Shown: positions 1-12,099, counted from the first letter of the stretch. The stretch is DNA of 64,000 nt from Delphinapterus leucas (GCF_002288925.2 NW_022098050.1:7619743-7683742); one strand, 5' to 3'. Program-made: numbers and translations. Notes: generated from the sequence alone by a model not told the origin.

Positions 1-1994
1 GAAGCTCATCCAAGTTTCTATTGATTTTGCCCCATCTTATGGATCTAACTTATTAGCGAACAGCATATCTAATCTGTTGCATGCAGGTTGGCTTCCTCAC
101 TGCCTAGGGAACATGGGGTCACCTATAAATCCATGTCTATACTGAGGCCCTTACTAATCCTTTCCGTGTTCAAGCTCAATATTCACCCCTTCATCAAGCC
201 TTACTTAACATTGTAGCTCTATTTATTGACTGTCCACTGTTTGTTATTTTTTTGGGGGGGGGGCACTTAGTCTATGGCAATCTCTGTCTTTTGATGAGTC
301 CCAGGAAAACCTGCTCCCGAATTAAAATCCATGCCCCAATTTTCTCTCACTTTACCTACTGTTTTGGAGTCTTACTGTCAAAATCCAAGTATAACGGCAA
401 AAAAAGCAGACAATGTGTTTCCAGTTCTATGCCTGTCTTAGCAATTCTATGAGAGATGTTTTGAAGCTCCTCTTGAAAAATCTGTGCCAAAGACCTGGTA
501 ATTGTTGTTCATGGTTCTCCAATGAAGTGTGAAGTCCTTCTAATAGCTGTCAATAGCTTTCTCTTCTCTGTAGCTGTGAACTCTAAGAAAGAGGCCTTTA
601 ACAACCATTTCTGGGGTTTTTCTCTCTCTCTTATCATCACTACTTTGGTCTGATGTCTGCTTAGAGACTGAACAGTTGGCATCATACCCTCGAATAGCCT
701 AAGAGGAGTTAGAGGTAGGTAAAATCAATCATGTTGGATACCTCCTGAATTTCAAAAGAAAAGAAAATCATCACAGGCAATATATATCCAGTAGTTTACA
801 AAAAAAAAAATCATGGACTTTTACTCTTTTGGGGGCATACTGCTAAGAGCTGAGGATAGGTGGATAAAGAACGGAGGTTCTTGTTCTCAAGTAACTCCCA
901 GCCTAGTTGGGTAGAGAGATATGTAAATGGGAATGCTGCAAGATCCTTGTTCTGAGGAGACAGGTAACCAGAAGAGGCGACTCTGAGGACTGTGAACAAA
1001 GGCATGTTCTGTCATCAGTATGTTTCTAGTACCTAATACAGGGCCCAACTTTTAATAGACATGTGATAAATGTATATTGAATTAAATCATATCACCTTGC
1101 TCTTATTATGGCATCCTTAAGGACAGTGAAATAATCTTCAATACATTACTATTGCAAAGTTTACTAAAAGAAAAAGAAAGGTATCTGTTTAAGCCTTCCT
1201 AGATATCTCTTCAAAGGGATGTCAGCAAAACCATCTCTTATAAAGCCCTTTGATTTTTTAAGAAGGCACATGAAATTATTGTTAAGTAAATGTTTAATGT
1301 GAGTTATACATAGCATGATAGTTTAGGTCAAATTCATGATTCATGAGAGCTGTAGTTTTATGTGCTGTATATACTCTTTGTGGTACCCTGGAGTTCCTTT
1401 TGTATAGTCAATGTGCACAATATATTTCTGCCCATTACATAGGACTTGACACAAAATTTTACTCTGTTAAACTGCTATGGAGGTTTGTAGTTGTTTGTAG
1501 TCGTTACATCTTGGCTTCTATAACATACTGTTGTTCATGTTTATAATTTATTTTGTATCATATTCTTGGTTAGAAACACAATCCCAATTATTACGTTGTT
1601 CCTTAAGGAGAAAGATGACCTATTTCAGGACTATATGCTCTGTTCCTAGAAATGCAATGCATTGTGGTAGAAATCGGTGACCACCTGTGCAGTCATATAT
1701 CATTTGTTATTTTCTCATAGGAATGTTAGAGTTCCTTCCTCAATCTGAATGTAAACCCTTTGAAGAAGTCATTATTTGCCCCCAACTCCTCTCTCCTAAA
1801 TTTTCCTTCACCTGTCTAGCTTCCTGTAACCATTGGCAGGTTTTTCTTCTAGGCAAAGTTTGGTCTCAGGCGCTGAGGCAGTCCCACATGCCATAAATAT
1901 CTGAAGCTCCAGCTGGACATCAAGAAGAACTTAGAAAAAAAAAAAGAACTTAGAATTAAGTTTTAATGCAATACACTAAGGGTAAGGTATGCTA
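1..1994. other. unassigned AT-rich sequence
   Basis: No exon, RNA gene or repeat that I can name. Open frames are all under 70 codons, overlap on both strands and lack recognisable motifs. There are short homopolymers such as a G run near 253-262 and an A run near 801-810. Confidence 0.5.
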
Positions 1995-2460
1995 GGGATG
2001 TGTGTTCTCCCCTAATCCCTACACAATAGCCTGGCCAAAGTAGCCCCACAGTTTCCCCCTAAATCTACCTACCACTTACCTGGGTTAAGGTCCTGCTAAA
2101 TTCTTGTCAAATTCTTCTCTGGAGTTACTAGACCTCACTCCCTATATCCTCCACCACTACCTGAGGTCTGCCTTTGAGGGGACAGCATTCGGAAACATGA
2201 TGTCATCAATTTTCATCCAGCTAACCCCACCACCTGATTTCCAAAGACTTTACCTATTTTAAGACTGATCCTCTAAAGTTAGAACGCCTTTTCAGGGAGG
2301 AAGAAATTTTCCCCTACCCCTCTAGGTTCTTCTGTAATAAGTCCTTTCTAACACTCTTTAACCGAGATGATCCCTTGTGGCATGCACGCTCTCTCATAGT
2401 GATAAGCGATAAACCCAACTTGTTCAACTCTAGGTGTGTTCCTGGTGGTCTGACATTTTG
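1995..2460 (+). mobile_element. possible class I ERV solo LTR
   Basis: The right end has the look of an LTR R-U5 region: a degenerate polyadenylation area (gcgataaaccc, 2406-2416) followed by a U5-like end reading gtgttcctggtggtctgaca. The left part is C-rich, as in many gammaretrovirus-like LTRs. I could not define a clean target-site duplication, so the boundaries are approximate. An unrelated old repeat is possible. Confidence 0.35.
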
Positions 2461-2895
2461 GATTTTTCAAGTGATTCTTATTTGTATAAAGATAGCTAAC
2501 ATTTTTTGTATATTATAGTAATTTTGTGAATAGTCTTCTTAGTGATTTTTCTTATTGCTTATGGTTTCAAAATTTACATTTATAAAATTGTGAAGGGAAT
2601 TCCCTGGTGGTCCAGTGGTTAGGACTCGGTGCTTTCTCTGCCAGGGCCCGGGTTCAATCCCTGGTCGGGGAACTAAGATCGCAAGAGCGGTGTGACACTG
2701 CCAATAAAAAAAAAGTGAAAATATTTACCTTCTCTTTTCCAACATTTATTCCTCTGATTTCTTTTTCTTATCTATTTGCACTGACTAGTACTGGCAGAAC
2801 ATAATAATTTCTGGTGATAATGGGTATCTTTGCCTTGTTCTTACTTTAATGGGAATTTGTTGACTTTCTCACTGATAACACGATGCTGGCCTTTG
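2461..2895 (-). mobile_element. old L1 ORF2 fragment, split by a SINE
   Basis: The plus strand matches the reverse complement of L1 ORF2 reverse-transcriptase sequence; for example, the text around 2820-2870 reads 'atctttgccttgttcttactttaatgggaa'-like and corresponds to the conserved stretch after the RT active site. The CHR-1-like SINE at 2595-2715 interrupts it. No open frame survives. A further piece of the same kind lies at 3270-3370. Confidence 0.6.
2595..2715 (+). mobile_element. CHR-1-like tRNA-derived SINE
   Basis: Begins gggaattccctggtggtcca, the tRNA-derived head of CHR/cetartiodactyl SINEs, followed by a B-box-like gggttcaatccctggtc and ending in a short A-rich tail at 2705-2714. 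It is about 120 bp, the short older type, and differs from the longer young copies elsewhere in the window. The flanking duplication is too degraded to delimit. Confidence 0.8.
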
Positions 2896-3150
2896 GTTTG
2901 AGATGTATATCGTGTAAAGAACTATCCTGGCTCAAATTCTGGCTCTGCCACTTACATGCTGTGTAATGTGTTCTTGTTTGGGCAAGCTACTTAAACTTTC
3001 AGCACTCATTTCTTCATCTGAATATTATGGCAATGATAACACTACCTCAAAGTGCTTTTTCAAAATTAAATTCATTAAAATATGTTAAAAATATGAAAAA
3101 ATGCTTAGAACAGTGCTTGGTTCATAATAATTGCTAATTAAATGCTTAAT
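2896..3150 (+). repeat. MIR SINE, plus strand
   Basis: Contains the MIR order of signals: 'ctggctctgccacttac' near 2939-2955, 'gggcaagctacttaaac' near 2980, 'cttcatctga' near 3012, then 'gcttagaacagtgcttgg' near 3102-3120. Strongly diverged, as expected for an ancient mammalian SINE. Confidence 0.8.
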
Positions 3151-3235
3151 TACATAATACCAGTATAATATAGCATAATATAATACAATATGATAGTTGT
3201 ACAGCATATAATACAATATAATAAAAACAATGATA
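3151..3235. repeat. AT-rich low-complexity tract
   Basis: Imperfect repeats of ataatataata and atacaatat. No coding signal. Confidence 0.7.
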
Positions 3236-3269
3236 TTTCATGTATTATATAAGTGCTATTTATTATTAC

Positions 3270-3370
3270 TCTATTACAATTTAATTAAGAATTTTATCAA
3301 CATTAGAGGCTGGATTTTATCAAATGCCTTTGTGGCAACTATAGTGATGTTTATATGGCATTTCTACTTT
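3270..3370 (-). mobile_element. old L1 ORF2 fragment
   Basis: The stretch with 'ggattttatcaaatgccttt' is the reverse complement of the conserved L1 RT motif region encoding a DAEKAFD-like segment. Probably the continuation of the L1 at 2461-2895, separated by the MIR and the AT-rich tract. Confidence 0.55.
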
Positions 3371-3604
3371 CAGGATTCATTTTTCTTCAGTACCCATCTG
3401 ATTATGTCACATCCCTGTTTGAACTCATCCTACTTGCATAAGATGATGTGTAATTCCTTAGTAAGACACTCAAGAACTTCTGTGATATAACCCCTCCTTT
3501 CATTTCCAACCTCATCTACTTCCTCTCTGTACCCTCTGCTCTGGATATATTAAAGTATCTGCTACATAAAAGTACCAAACTCTACAATATTTTTAACATG
3601 TGGC
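3371..3604. other. unassigned sequence
   Basis: Nothing recognised between the L1 and MIR fragments. Confidence 0.4.
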
Positions 3605-3800
3605 TTTGTTTTGAGGATTAAATAACTTATGCATTCAAAAAACATGTGAAATGTACATAACGGTACCTGGCACAGAATAAATGCGATATAAGTGTTCCTA
3701 TGATTATTCTATTATTTTTTCACTAAGAGTTTTACCAGTACAAGATGTTGAATGTTATCAAATTCCTTTGGGGAATCTTTGGTGATATCTGATCTACGAC
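3605..3800. repeat. MIR fragment followed by old L1 fragment
   Basis: 3605-3705 reads as the 3' half of a MIR on the plus strand (gaggattaaataactta, ggtacctggcacagaataaatg). 3725-3800 again resembles reverse-complement L1 RT sequence ('gttatcaaattcctttgg'). Both are highly diverged. Confidence 0.55.
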
Positions 3801-5325
3801 ATCAGCATATAGACTCACCACAGACTGCAAAGCAAGACATTCTGGACCTTCCATGATCTAACCCTACTTTTAGAGACTTGACTATAGTCCTGTAAATAGG
3901 TTTTAAAATTTTCTCTTAACTTAAAACAATTTTCACCAGGCTGTGAATTTTCAACTACTTTCTCATGTCTCTAGTGTGGGTGCCAATTATAAGACAAAAC
4001 CATAGCATTGTAGGTGTTGGAGTTTATTGCTTGAAAACCTTTTAATTTATTGGAGCAAGTTCTTGCCAATCTTGTGTTCCTTCTTTGGGGCCCCAGATGC
4101 CACTTGGCTAAGTGCTCATTAGTACGGCTTCTATACTGCACATGTAAAAATTCTACATGTATTAAAAAAGGCTTCCATCTCAATACTTAGGTCTCTGTTC
4201 TAGGATTTTCCTATTTACTAAGCATACATTATAGTCAACTAAACAGTATTTGGAGATCCCCTTAGGGATGCCTGAAAATTCAGAGATGTATTGAAATCAT
4301 GTCAACAATACCTTGCCCTTTCATGATATATTATGCAAAGGTTTATAACCTCTCCTAGGGAAACAAAATTAATTTTTCGATGTTCTTCCCTTGTGAGAGA
4401 GGAGAGCATAATAAGTACTCCTTCTCTGTACCTTTGGAGATAATTGGCTGGAAAAAGATTGGGTGAAAATTGTTTTCTCAGTAGAGGTCACTCTGCTGCA
4501 GCACATTAGCCCCACTGAGGAATGCTTCTGAATACCAGGAACATGCCCTTCAGACAAAGATTAATTAGATGCAAAAGTTGAAAGAGAGAAATAGATGAAT
4601 CCTCAGCATGGCGTTCCCATTATAAGTACAGTCCATGTTAATGGCTGAGCTAGTTTTCAAAGCTAGCCTTTTGAACTCATCCTATTCTGTATCTAGTTTA
4701 AAAGGCTTGTATTCCTATTAATAATGAGATTTAAAAATGAAAGAGAGCCATATAATGACCTAGCATTCATGCAAAGGAAATAATTATTTACCATAAAAGA
4801 ATTAATTCACAAAAGTCACCTGAGGAGCCAAACTGAGGAGAAACCCCTGCTTTGTTTATTGTCCTTCATCTGATTGCAACCTTCCATGGCACTGGAAAGG
4901 GCTGCACTGGGGTTGCAAAGAAGAGTATCATGTGATCCCACTACTTGATGACAACTTAAGAGCAGCAACCAGGGCAGAGACACAAATCATCTTTGATGCG
5001 AGGTAGATGTTAGGCCCCAGAAGAGACATTTGAAAAGAGGGAAAGATCACATTCCTTGTTTTGCTTCTGATTTGTTTTGCTTTCAAAACTTTATCAAAAC
5101 TTGTGTAAGTTACAAGCGTAAAGAGATATTGCATAATGACGAATCAAATAATACAGAGGCATATAAAGAAATAGTTTATAATCTGCCCCTCCATCCCTTC
5201 AAGGTAACTAATGTGAGAATGTTCAATGTGTAACTTCTGTACCTTTGTAGATTCTCATATTAAAATATCCAAACTTTTAAAATTCTTTGACCAAAAAAGG
5301 CAATAATCCTACGTATCATGCAACC
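3801..5325. other. unassigned sequence
   Basis: No gene or repeat I can name. Short frames at 3971-4183 and 4369-4557 (minus) and 5030-5233 (plus) have no recognisable domain, initiation context or splice structure. Confidence 0.45.
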
Positions 5326-5346
5326 TTTTTTTTTTTTTTTTTTTTT
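5326..5346. repeat. poly-T tract
   Basis: About 21 consecutive T. It may be the tail of a decayed minus-strand retroelement, but nothing recognisable follows it. Confidence 0.85.
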
Positions 5347-5394
5347 AGCTTAAGGTATAAGGAACTAGAGATGCCAATGCAACTCAACGGAGGA

Positions 5395-5690
5395 GATGGG
5401 AGTCTTTTCAATGAGCAATAACTGAGTGGGTCTGGAGCAACTGAATATTATATGAAAAAAAAGATTCTTAACCTCTACCTCCTACATATATAAAAATTAA
5501 TTTGATATGGATCATAGACCTAAATATTAAAGCTTAAAATATAAAGCTTCTGGGAGAATGCATAGGCAGATATAGCGAGTATATGAATATATGACCCTGG
5601 AGTCGGCAAACTCTCTCAACAGAACAGAAAAAACACTAATCATAGATGAAAATTTATGATAAATTGAACACACACATACACACACCTCTG
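5395..5690 (+). mobile_element. old L1 ORF2 fragment
   Basis: Plus-strand sequence resembles the post-RT part of L1 ORF2 (aaaagattcttaacctctac..., ggatcatagacctaaatatt, gggagaatgcataggcaga). Frame is destroyed. Ends near a CA-rich run at 5670-5688. Confidence 0.6.
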
Positions 5691-6425
5691 TTCCAATTTC
5701 TAAAGTAAATTTACTAATTTATACTTTCATCAGTAGCATAAGAGGGTTCCAGTTGCTCCACATCTTGGTCAACACATGATATTATAAGGTTTTTAAACTT
5801 TACTGTTATTGTTGCTGTTCTAATTTTAGCCATTCTTGTTGGCGTGTATCTCACTGTGGTTCTAATTGAGCACCTTATCATTGGCTACTTGGATATTTTC
5901 TTTTGTGAAAGGTCTGTTAAAGTCTTTCATTCATTAAAAAAAAGAAAGAAAGAAATGGGGTGTCTGCTTCTTACTGATTAGGAGGCTTTTTTTCTTTTTT
6001 TAGTTTAGACAACAAGTTTATTTGCTCACAGTTCTGGAGGCTGGAAGTTCAAGATCAACATGTCAGCAGGGTTAGTCTCTTCTGAGGCTCTCTCCTTGGC
6101 TTGCAAATGACCCTCTTCTCCCTGTGTCCTCATATGGTCTTCCCCCTGTGTGTGTCTGTGTCCAAATTTCCTCTTCTTATAAGGATACAATCAGATGGGA
6201 TGAGAGCCCATCCTAGTGACTTCCTTTTAACTTTATCAGTTCTTTAAAGTCCCTATCTCTAGAGGCATTTAAAAAAATATATTCTAGACATGACATATAT
6301 ATCTTTCAAATATCTTCTTCCAATCTGGGCTTTGCTTCTTCACTATCTCTTGATAAAGAGAAGTTCCTAATTTTAATGGATTACAGTTGTCCAATCGTTT
6401 TCTTTATTGTTAGTGCATTTTGTGG
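5691..6425 (-). mobile_element. old L1 fragment interrupted by a MaLR LTR
   Basis: 5695-5935 is reverse-complement L1 3' ORF2 sequence ('gttgctccacatcttggtcaa', 'ttttagccattcttgttgg'), and 6275-6425 continues the same element ('tatcttcttccaatctgggc', 'tggattacagttgtccaat'). The interruption at about 5985-6270 is LTR-derived, so the LTR is younger than this L1. Confidence 0.65.
5985..6270 (-). mobile_element. MaLR (MLT1/MST-like) LTR fragment
   Basis: Reads on the plus strand 'cacagttctggaggctggaag' and 'cttctcctgtgtcctcatatgg'-like, the reverse complement of the 3' half of MaLR LTRs. Lies inside an older L1. Confidence 0.65.
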
Positions 6426-6751
6426 GGCCTAGCTATGCAAAGCCCAAATCTGTAGGGCAGGCAGCTGGGAAGGCAGGATCATGAGCAGGCTGGCTCCCTA
6501 CAGGCGCGGGCTGAAGCTCGTTCACAGGCAAGCAGGTAGAATGGGCAGATCGCCAGCAGGCTGGAACAGCACAGCGTGAGTCAAGTTTATTGTCCAAAGG
6601 CAGCAGTTAGGAAGGAAGATCCAGGAGGAATGGGAGAGCCATTGTAGACCTGGGTGCTATTTGGAGTCTCTGAACTCAAGAAAGGCCTAAGCCCTTTACT
6701 AAAGCTCTTCTAACTGATTAAAGCAGGTCCACAAAGACTTTTGATTAACTT
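6426..6751. other. unassigned, possibly LTR-derived
   Basis: GC-richer than its surroundings with aagcccaaatctgtagggc and caagtttattgtccaaaggc. The second motif resembles a reverse-complement LTR polyadenylation region, but I cannot assign a family. Confidence 0.3.
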
Positions 6752-6761
6752 AAAGTCAACT

Positions 6762-6858
6762 GATCCAACAAGGATCTACTGTATAGCACAGGGAACTGTA
6801 TTCAGTATTTCAATATGTTGTAATAACCTATAAGGGAAAGGAATCCAAAAAAGATTAC

Positions 6859-6923
<65 letters not shown>

Positions 6924-7009
6924 CATACCTATGTATGTATAACTGAATCACTGTGTTGTACACCTGAAACTAACATGACATTGTAAATCAACTATATTTC
7001 AATTTTTTA
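6762..7009 (+). mobile_element. L1 3' end, 5'-truncated
   Basis: L1 3'UTR of the type repeated at 7060-7821: 'caaggatctactgtatagca' near the start and 'cacctgaaactaacatgaca' near the end. Flanked by a 10-bp target-site duplication, aaagtcaact, at 6752-6761 and 7010-7019. Includes an expanded TG/TA microsatellite at 6864-6924. Only about 250 bp was inserted. Confidence 0.85.
6864..6924. repeat. (TG)n(TA)n microsatellite
   Basis: About 20 TG units followed by TA units within the L1 3' end. The neighbouring L1 copy has only a TA run at the equivalent position (7700-7725). Confidence 0.95.
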
Positions 7010-7059
7010 AAAGTCAACTAATTATGAACTTGAATCACATTTGTAAAATCCCTTTACAG

Positions 7060-7821
7060 GAACCCTCCTACACTGTTGGTGGGGATGTAAATTGGTACCA
7101 CCACTATGGAGTACAGTATGGAGGTTTCTTAAAAAACTAAGGATAGAGCTACCATGTGATCCAATAATCCAGCTCCTGGGTATATATTGGGAGAAAACCA
7201 TGGTTTGAAAGGATACGTGCACCCCTATGTTCACAGCGGTCCTATTTACAATAGCGAAGACATGGAAGCAACCTAAATGTCCATCGACAGATGAATGGAT
7301 AAAGAAGATGTGGTACATATATACAATGGAATATTGCTCAGCCATTAAAAAGAATGAAATAATGCCATTTGCGGCAACATGGATGGACCTGGAGATTATC
7401 ATACTAAGTGAAGTAAGTCAGAGAAAGACAAATATCATATGATATCGCTTATATCTGGAATCTAAAAAAAATTATACAAATGAACTTATTTACAAAACAG
7501 AAACACTCACAGACTTAGAGAATGAACTTATGGTTACCAGGGGGGAAGGGTGGGGGAAAGGGGTAGTTAGGGAGTTTGGGATTGACATGTACACACTGCT
7601 ATATTTAAAATAGATAACCAACAAGGACCTACTGTATAGCACAAAGAACTTGGCTCAACATTCTGTAATAACCTAAATGGGAAAAGAATTAGAAAAAGAA
7701 TATATATATATATATATATATATATGTATAACTGAGTCACTTTGCTGTACACCTGCAACTGACACATCATTGTTAATCAACTATACTCCAATACAAAATA
7801 AAAACTTTTTTAAATCAAAAA
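7060..7821 (+). mobile_element. L1 3' end, 5'-truncated, with TSD
   Basis: Contains the ORF2 C-terminal tail and 3'UTR. A frame at 7227-7442 reads the familiar L1 tail ([20 protein letters not shown], then SAIKKNEIM). Target-site duplication aaaatcccttta(c/t)ag lies at 7045-7059 and 7822-7836, one mismatch in 15. Includes a TA microsatellite at 7700-7725. Dead by truncation. Confidence 0.9.
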
Positions 7822-7998
7822 AAAATCCCTTTATAGCAGCACCCAGATTAGGCCTATGTATGCTACAAAATGGCTGTCGCCTCCATTCCATTCCCTCACG
7901 CTTGCCAGAGAATCTCCCTTGGAACTGTAGTTCAGCCTGGTCAAGTCAACACATCCAATAGTTATCACAGATATTCTTCTATGTTATCTTTTATAACT

Positions 7999-8192
7999 GC
8001 AGTGTTCAATATGGGAGCCGCATGTGGCTATTTCAGGTGAAATTAAATAAAATTAAGAATCCAGTTTCTCAGTCACAGCAGCCAAGTTTCAAGTGCTCAG
8101 TAACCACATGTGGATACTGTGTTAGCACAGGGAGAGAATATATCCTTCATCTCAGAAAGTTGTATTGGATGGTGCTATTTCAGAAACTTGAT
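7999..8192. repeat. probable nonautonomous hAT-like DNA transposon
   Basis: Inverted-repeat-like ends: gcagtgttcaatatggg at the left and ttgtattggatggtgc at the right are imperfect reverse complements. The interior repeats 'cacatgtgg' in both orientations. This resembles short mammalian MER-type elements with an internal deletion. No family name is safe. Confidence 0.5.
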
Positions 8193-9000
8193 TGTTTTGT
8201 CTTTAACATTTAGGCCTCTCCCATTTGGAGTTCTTTTTTTTTTTTAAGTTTCTTTTATTTGTTGGAGTTCCTTTTTTAATATAGCATGAGGTAGGGGGTC
8301 AAGATTTATTTTTTCCCATATGAAAATCTTGACCCAGCTTTATTTATTAAAAAATCCACCCATTCTTACTACATTTCAGTGGCTGGCATCTTGGTTGTAA
8401 ATTGGGTGATCTGGATGGTCTGTTTCTTGGCTTTTTATTGTGTTCCATTTGTCTATTAGTTGATTCTTATAACAATACCACGCTATCTTAATCCCTGTCT
8501 CTTTATAAGTATTGACACTGGTAATGAACACTTTCCAATTGTTTTTCTTCTTCAAGATTGCCTTGGCAATTTTTGATCTTTTGCATTTCTACATGCGCTT
8601 TAGAGTCAGCTTGTCAATTTGCACACGTCATTTTCTTGGGTTTTCATTGGGATTGCATTAAATCTATAATTTAATTTGGGGGAAATAAGCACTTTACTTT
8701 GAATTTTAATGCTATTAAATACTGTCCAGTTCGTCCAATTATGTTCTTAGACACATTCCCATTAGCAATATGTGAAGTGTTTACTTCCCTGTATTCTCAT
8801 CACCACTAAATATTGCCAATCTTTAGAAATACATATTACCTGATGAATGAAAATATCTTGTTTTAATGTGAATTTTCCTAATTTCTCATGAGGCTGAACA
8901 TGTTTTCATATTTTTTTCCATTTGAATTTCCTTTTCTGTGAATTGATTTTTTTACTTAAATGTACTGGTGCTAATTCAGTTGTAGGTCTCTTTGTATATT
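8193..9000 (-). mobile_element. old L1 ORF2 fragment
   Basis: Reverse-complement L1 ORF2: 'ccagctttatttattaaaaa', 'gtgttccatttgtctattag', 'ttgccttggcaatttttgat', 'gggattgcattaaatctata'. These lie in the usual L1 order over about 800 bp. No open frame survives. Confidence 0.75.
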
Positions 9001-9304
9001 ATGGCTGTAGTGAATACTATGCTTTGCCGCCCAGATGTCCTTTCAGGAAAGAATCACTTACTCCACCATCTACCTCAACTGTTGGCTACTGACAGGTCAC
9101 AGCTGTGCCCCCTCTGGGTCTTACCCTTGGCCAGAGAATGCTGCACCATTCAAGGTTGTATTTCATGATTGGTTGATGCTGTTGTTCAGAGGCACAGTTT
9201 CTTTGTCTTAAGGTGGTGCATCTCTGAAAGGCCATCCCAGCTTCAGAGTTCCCCCACTGGATTAGCCAAAGGTGCCAGTGCGACTGTACCATAGTTCAAC
9301 CTCT
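9001..9304. other. unassigned sequence
   Basis: Nothing recognised. A 68-codon minus-strand frame here lacks any motif. Confidence 0.4.
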
Positions 9305-9320
9305 CCCTCTACCCATTCTT

Positions 9321-9534
9321 TGTTTCTTTTTTTTTTTTTTTTTGCGGTACGCGGGCCTCTCACTGTTGGAGCCTCTCCCGCTGCGGAGCACAGGCTCCGG
9401 ACGCGCAGGCTCAGTGGCCATGGCTCACGGGCCCAGCCGCTCCGTGGCATGTGGGATCTTCCCGGACCGGGGCATGAACCCGTGTTCCCTGCACTGGCAG
9501 GCGGACTCTCAACCACTGCGCCACCAGGGAAGCC
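9321..9534 (-). mobile_element. young CHR-type SINE, minus strand
   Basis: Full-length tRNA-derived SINE: poly-T at the left, then reverse-complement body ending ccaccagggaagccc. Perfect 16-bp target-site duplication ccctctacccattctt at 9305-9320 and 9535-9550. The head carries A-box (tggcgcagtgg) and B-box-like pol III promoter motifs. Small frames across it are SINE shadows. Confidence 0.95.
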
Positions 9535-9550
9535 CCCTCTACCCATTCTT

Positions 9551-9859
9551 GCTTCCCTTGCTCCCCCACAGGTATTTTGGTTCAAGAATATTCCCCAATA
9601 ACACTCCTTCCCGCATGCAAATCTGTTTCCCTGGAAATGTGACCTGTGACAGTTCATATAAGAAGTGGTCTTAGATAGCAGATTCTAAAATGGTATAGAT
9701 GGATCATCTGCAGGCTGGCTGGCAAAACAGACTCCAACACTGGTGGCTTTCCTTACTCCACCTACCAGTGGTAAACTAGTGTGGGATATTGGGAGAGTGG
9801 AATGCACTGGTGGGTACAATATCTCGGGCATTTGAGATGTTTGGAGAGGTAGTAATTTT
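9551..9859. other. unassigned sequence
   Basis: Between two SINEs; nothing recognised. Confidence 0.4.
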
Positions 9860-9870
9860 AAGAATTTGGG

Positions 9871-9992
9871 GGACTTCTCTGGGGCGTCCAGTGGTTAAGG
9901 CTCCATGCTTCCAGTGCAGGGGGCGTGGGTTCAGTCCCCGGTTGGGGAATTAAGATCCCGCATGCTGTGAGATGCGGCCAAAAAAAAAAAAA
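9871..9992 (+). mobile_element. CHR-1-like SINE with TSD
   Basis: Short SINE type with head 'ggacttctctggggcgtccagt', 'gggttcagtccccggttggg' over the B box and A tail at 9980-9992. Flanked by the 11-bp duplication aagaatttggg (9860-9870 and 9993-10003). Confidence 0.9.
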
Positions 9993-10003
9993 AAGAATTT
10001 GGG

Positions 10004-12095
10004 ATTGGACAGCTGTTGTTTGGGGCCATTGCATTTGGTAAAGGAAATTCAATACCGAAATAGATTAATCAGTAATTAAAAGCTAAATGTGTAAGTCAGA
10101 AGGTATCCTTGGCAACATAGGAAAAAGCTATCCTTCTAAGCCATAGGGCAGAAAAAGTGGAGAATCTGGCTGAGGACTTAATTATCAAAGTAGCAAAGCT
10201 CCACAGGAATTTGAATTATCAGAAGGGCAATATTGGAATGACACAGATCAGAGATCCACGGGAATTTTTAGGAGGTGAGGTTGAAACCATCATATATTTA
10301 AACATTCATGACTATAACTTTTAGCTCTCCCATTCGATCTTTTCTGACCCACTAAACAGGCATTATAGGTATGGAAATCAGGAGAATTTGACTATATTAC
10401 TATAAAGTTATTTATATTTTGATATTTGTAATTGGAATGCTAATTCCAGTTTGGTCTTCTCTTACCATTTTCCTTCATTTCTTTAATTTTTTAAAAACTA
10501 CCTGGAAAATTTACTACTTAGAAAGTTTATCCAATTCAATTATGCAGTTTCTGAGATGTGTCAGGAATACCTGGAGGATAAAGATTCAGGGAACTCTTTC
10601 AAAGGGGTCAGAGTAAAAAAAAGTTTTATAACTCAGAGAAAACAGAGCCCCCTGACTTTTCAATACTAGAAAATCAACTCACAATAATGGAAAACCTGAA
10701 AAACAAGAAAATTCATTTGAAGGACCAGTGCATGTGGAAAAAAGAACAACATGGAATTAAGAAAAGGAAATTAATATTAAATAAAAGGTAAAGTGAAAGT
10801 GTCTAGTCATCAGAGTTCTGGAGCTAAGGCTGCTTCATAGGACACCAGCCTAAACTGAAATGAACAATTTCCTAAAAGTCAATATTGACAGGATAATGGA
10901 AAAGATTGCATTTACTTGCCTCATGAGTGCAATGCAAGACCTTTTTATAATCACACAAGTCAGAAAGATATTGCTTCTTCGTTTTCCATTGTCCTCTTTT
11001 AAAATTAAACCAGAAATACAGAGATGCCAATACAAACTAATATTGAGAATCCTTCATGGAATTGTATTTTTCTAAATGCTAACCTTTCAGAAGATGAAAT
11101 GACAAGAAATTCCTAGGACATTGACTCTGCTGGGACAGAAAGATCATCTGAGAACATAGTTCTGTTCCTATCTGGTAGAACTTCAGGGTGAGATACACAC
11201 AATATACAGAATGTGTTCCTGCCTATGAAAGCCAGATGAAACTATATTCAAATATTCACTAGCCTTTTTATTTAAAAAGAGAGCAAAAATGATATCTAAT
11301 CTTATGTAACCAGATTGTAGCAGTGAAAATTCCAGTATTGATGAGCATTGTGCTATATTCAGATGTATCTGAAAAAGACCAAATTGTCATCATTTTTCAA
11401 TCTACTAATGTGTATTTTTTAGTGACTTCACTGAATATCAGAAACCTCTGCAGAGGGTGATATCAGGTGGAAAATATGACTCTCCATTTAGAATTTAAAA
11501 TGATCTTGACCCCAAAACTGTCGATTATTCTCTACAAAATTTCCAGAGTGTTTACGATAGCTTTTTAGCTGCATTTTATTCATAGTCCAGCTTTGACAAA
11601 CATGTGTAAATTAAAATCAGAATATAGGTACAGGAGCTGGCTTTATTAATTTATTGCAGTCAATTTGTCAAGCCTGGTGCACCATTGCCATTCCACTGGG
11701 TGCTGTTCTTCCTGTAATGTTAAGGCCCTGAGAGAAGTTCAGGGCTTCTTTTATTAAGTCCTTCCTTTCCTCCCTCCTGCCTCACTTCAGCTTCTGATGT
11801 TTGAAGTCCCGGGAAAATTATCTGAAGATGGAGGCGTGTAGGAGTTGCCAACTGAGCTTTGTATTTGGCACTGTCTTTGCCTGGCAGTTTTTCAACATGT
11901 TGTGAAAAATAAATGGGTCAATTAACTGCATTTCTGTGAGTATTATGAATCCAAGTGATCTTCTTTGTAAAAATGAAAATGCTAACTGATATTTTCAGGC
12001 TGCAATACAGACTCATATTAAGATAATTTATCTTGAAATAACCCTTCCACAGGATTTTAGTGAGTGCTGGTGGCAGATATGCAGTGCAGATAATT
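10004..12095. other. unassigned, apparently non-repetitive sequence
   Basis: The longest stretch in the left half in which I recognise no repeat. Frames are short and unconvincing (the best is 71 codons at 10860-11075). 11640-12060 has moderate complexity and no repeat signature, so it could be conserved noncoding DNA, but conservation cannot be judged from one sequence. Confidence 0.45.
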
Positions 12096-12099
12096 AGCC

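Noticed and set aside
6864..6924. Short tandem array considered as CRISPR-like
   Set aside because: Simple dinucleotide repeats without spacers; a microsatellite in an L1 3' end. No CRISPR array is expected or seen in this eukaryotic DNA.
7022..7402. 126-codon minus-strand frame
   Set aside because: Antisense of the L1 ORF2 tail at 7060-7821.
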